A DNA stretch of 64,000 nucleotides, taken from Symsagittifera roscoffensis (Eukaryota > Xenacoelomorpha > Acoela > Convolutidae). Within the stretch, counting starts at the first letter, position 1; every line of letters starts with the position of its first letter. Shown here piece after piece: positions 62,542-64,000 of the stretch. The notes beneath the pieces are model-generated. The model saw only the letters and a list, made by a program, of their open reading frames with translations, searched no databases and had not been told where the DNA came from. The position numbers and the translations under genes were made by a program. The stretch lies in assembly GCF_963678635.1 (NCBI RefSeq), contig NC_087064.1, positions 62,241,548 to 62,305,547 of the forward strand, written 5' to 3'.

Positions 62542-64000
62542 ATTTTGGCAGCAAGGAGGTAAATTTATGTTGACTATATACAAGTTAGCTGAGCGAGCAA
62601 TAAACTGGAAATGTTTTTTGCAAGAACGAAAAGTGAAGAAGATCTTTACAAAACATATTAGCACAGAAATTAACGTTTAGTTTGGGGAAAACAATTCGGA
62701 TTCTTGAGTGATAAAAGGCAATTACCAGCCGAAGCAAAGCAATATTTGAAGCACCAAGTTTTCTCTTTATGAAGTCAATGTTTGCAGAGAGGATGGTAAT
62801 GGGGATAGTAATCGGGTTAATCTTATGAACTTCAATAATTATGAAAAATCTGCAATCCTTAAAAAGTCTGAAACCATAGATGAATTACCATTAAAGCAGG
62901 CTATTATCGTACCACAGTTAGGTTTCTGCGAGGGGTAGCGCGAGACAGTAGTGGCAAGGTCGGCTAGTTTTGCACCTCTGTATGAGTGAACCGTGGCTCC
63001 GACATCTTTGGGGCTGCAGTACTTGGTCCTCGAGGTTCCTATTTCGAGTTTCCTGCTCCACTTCGGCCTGTAATTTGGAACGGAGACTCACTGATCAGGG
63101 TACAAAAACGCAAAACAAGGGAAAGAATAGATTGTAAAATGGATTGTAAAGAAACTGGACTTCAAAACAAATAATGAAAAAGAAATAAAACCGACTATCA
63201 CCTGGTTTTTCACGGGTGGAAATTGCGGTGGAAATGTAGGGTAGAGAGGGAGTATCGCGGATTGACGAGTTTATCTCTGAAATACCGCTTCGGGTCTTCT
63301 TCTTACAACGGTACCATTGGCGTCACATCACCTGAAACTACTTCATAGGTTTATCACATTAATTAATACACTAAAAACATACTTGGATTTTATGCCTCAG
63401 CTTGTAAAACTACTCGTCACACCATAAAACTAATGATCATGTTATGCAGGGGAGGGGGTGGAAGGAAACAACGTCGCGGCTGATTGGCATGGAGACCACT
63501 GCGCAGTTTGATCAACACTATATTAATGTTCTGACCACAACGCCTAGAAGGGTTAAATGGAAAAATTTTTAGAAAGAAAAAGCAACCACGCCCAAAACTT
63601 TCAGCCGCCATTAACTGCTAAGCAAATCCCCTACTACGTTGCACACACACAGGAGAGCACCACTGATTAAACTAGGCCCATGCAACTCAATATTAATGCC
63701 GATCTTGATGTATGGACTCTCGTGTAACCATCTGGGGAGACACGATCTCACTAGCCTGGTGTGTCATTCGACCAGAAAGACCTGGAAACGCATGTCGACA
63801 AGGAATTTTTAGTTCAAGCAGTTTTGATGTACGATGTGTTAATTGTGTTGATTAACGGTCTTATTTACTACAATGAACGATTTGGGAAGGTTCAGTTGAG
63901 AATGACATGGTTTTTTTTTTAATTCATTCAAAATAAAGACACGCGATGATCTTGAAAATTCGCGAAAATTGAGAGCCGCGAAACTTAGACAGATGATTTT
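62542..64000. other. Flank of RT element copy C
   Basis: Matches 50076-51534 and keeps the part that copy B lost, up to the window end. Differences from A include agtctgaa (B-like) and acagatgattt for acagataattt. Confidence 0.8.

Overview
The window is nuclear DNA of an invertebrate animal. It is AT-rich, has spliced genes with GT-AG introns, and carries Ty3-type, non-LTR and Mutator-like elements. The species cannot be named from what I can see.

Three host genes were recognised, all on the minus strand. (1) Positions 1-600 hold the N-terminal 200 codons of a type II membrane carbohydrate sulfotransferase that runs off the left edge. (2) Positions 17521-25564 hold a four-exon DNase II gene (399 codons plus stop if my splice model is right); its 6.4-kb second intron contains a dead non-LTR reverse transcriptase. 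(3) Positions 28723-44222 hold a twelve-exon CDK12/13-type kinase gene (948 residues). All eleven of its junctions keep phase. Its introns hold a dead FLYWCH/MULE transposase, foldback elements, degenerate tandem repeats and repeats with tRNA-like modules.

Between the first two genes lies a nearly complete Ty3-type LTR retrotransposon (4451-11691, minus strand). I counted one difference between its two 301-bp LTRs, yet its coding region is broken at four places. To its right are a 129-bp tandem duplication, a ~20-bp degenerate repeat and a degenerate ~87-bp satellite that becomes a four-monomer higher-order repeat.

The most unusual region is 44.9-64.0 kb. A minus-strand reverse-transcriptase element has an N-terminal PHD-like zinc finger, an RT core and a conserved C-terminal segment. 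Inside that segment two arrays (45251-47547 and 53936-56509) consist of a 434-bp higher-order repeat of four monomers (spacing 87, 103, 87, 157 bp). Read on the minus strand, the monomer encodes the element's own C-terminal motif, so the satellite appears to have grown out of a piece of retroelement coding sequence. Each monomer also carries a 14-bp perfect palindrome. The whole block (array + RT body + flank) is present twice in tandem at an offset of ~8.96 kb and a third time as a truncated copy, with only a handful of differences. The second copy lacks 1.65 kb, and the second array is longer by exactly three monomers (277 bp).
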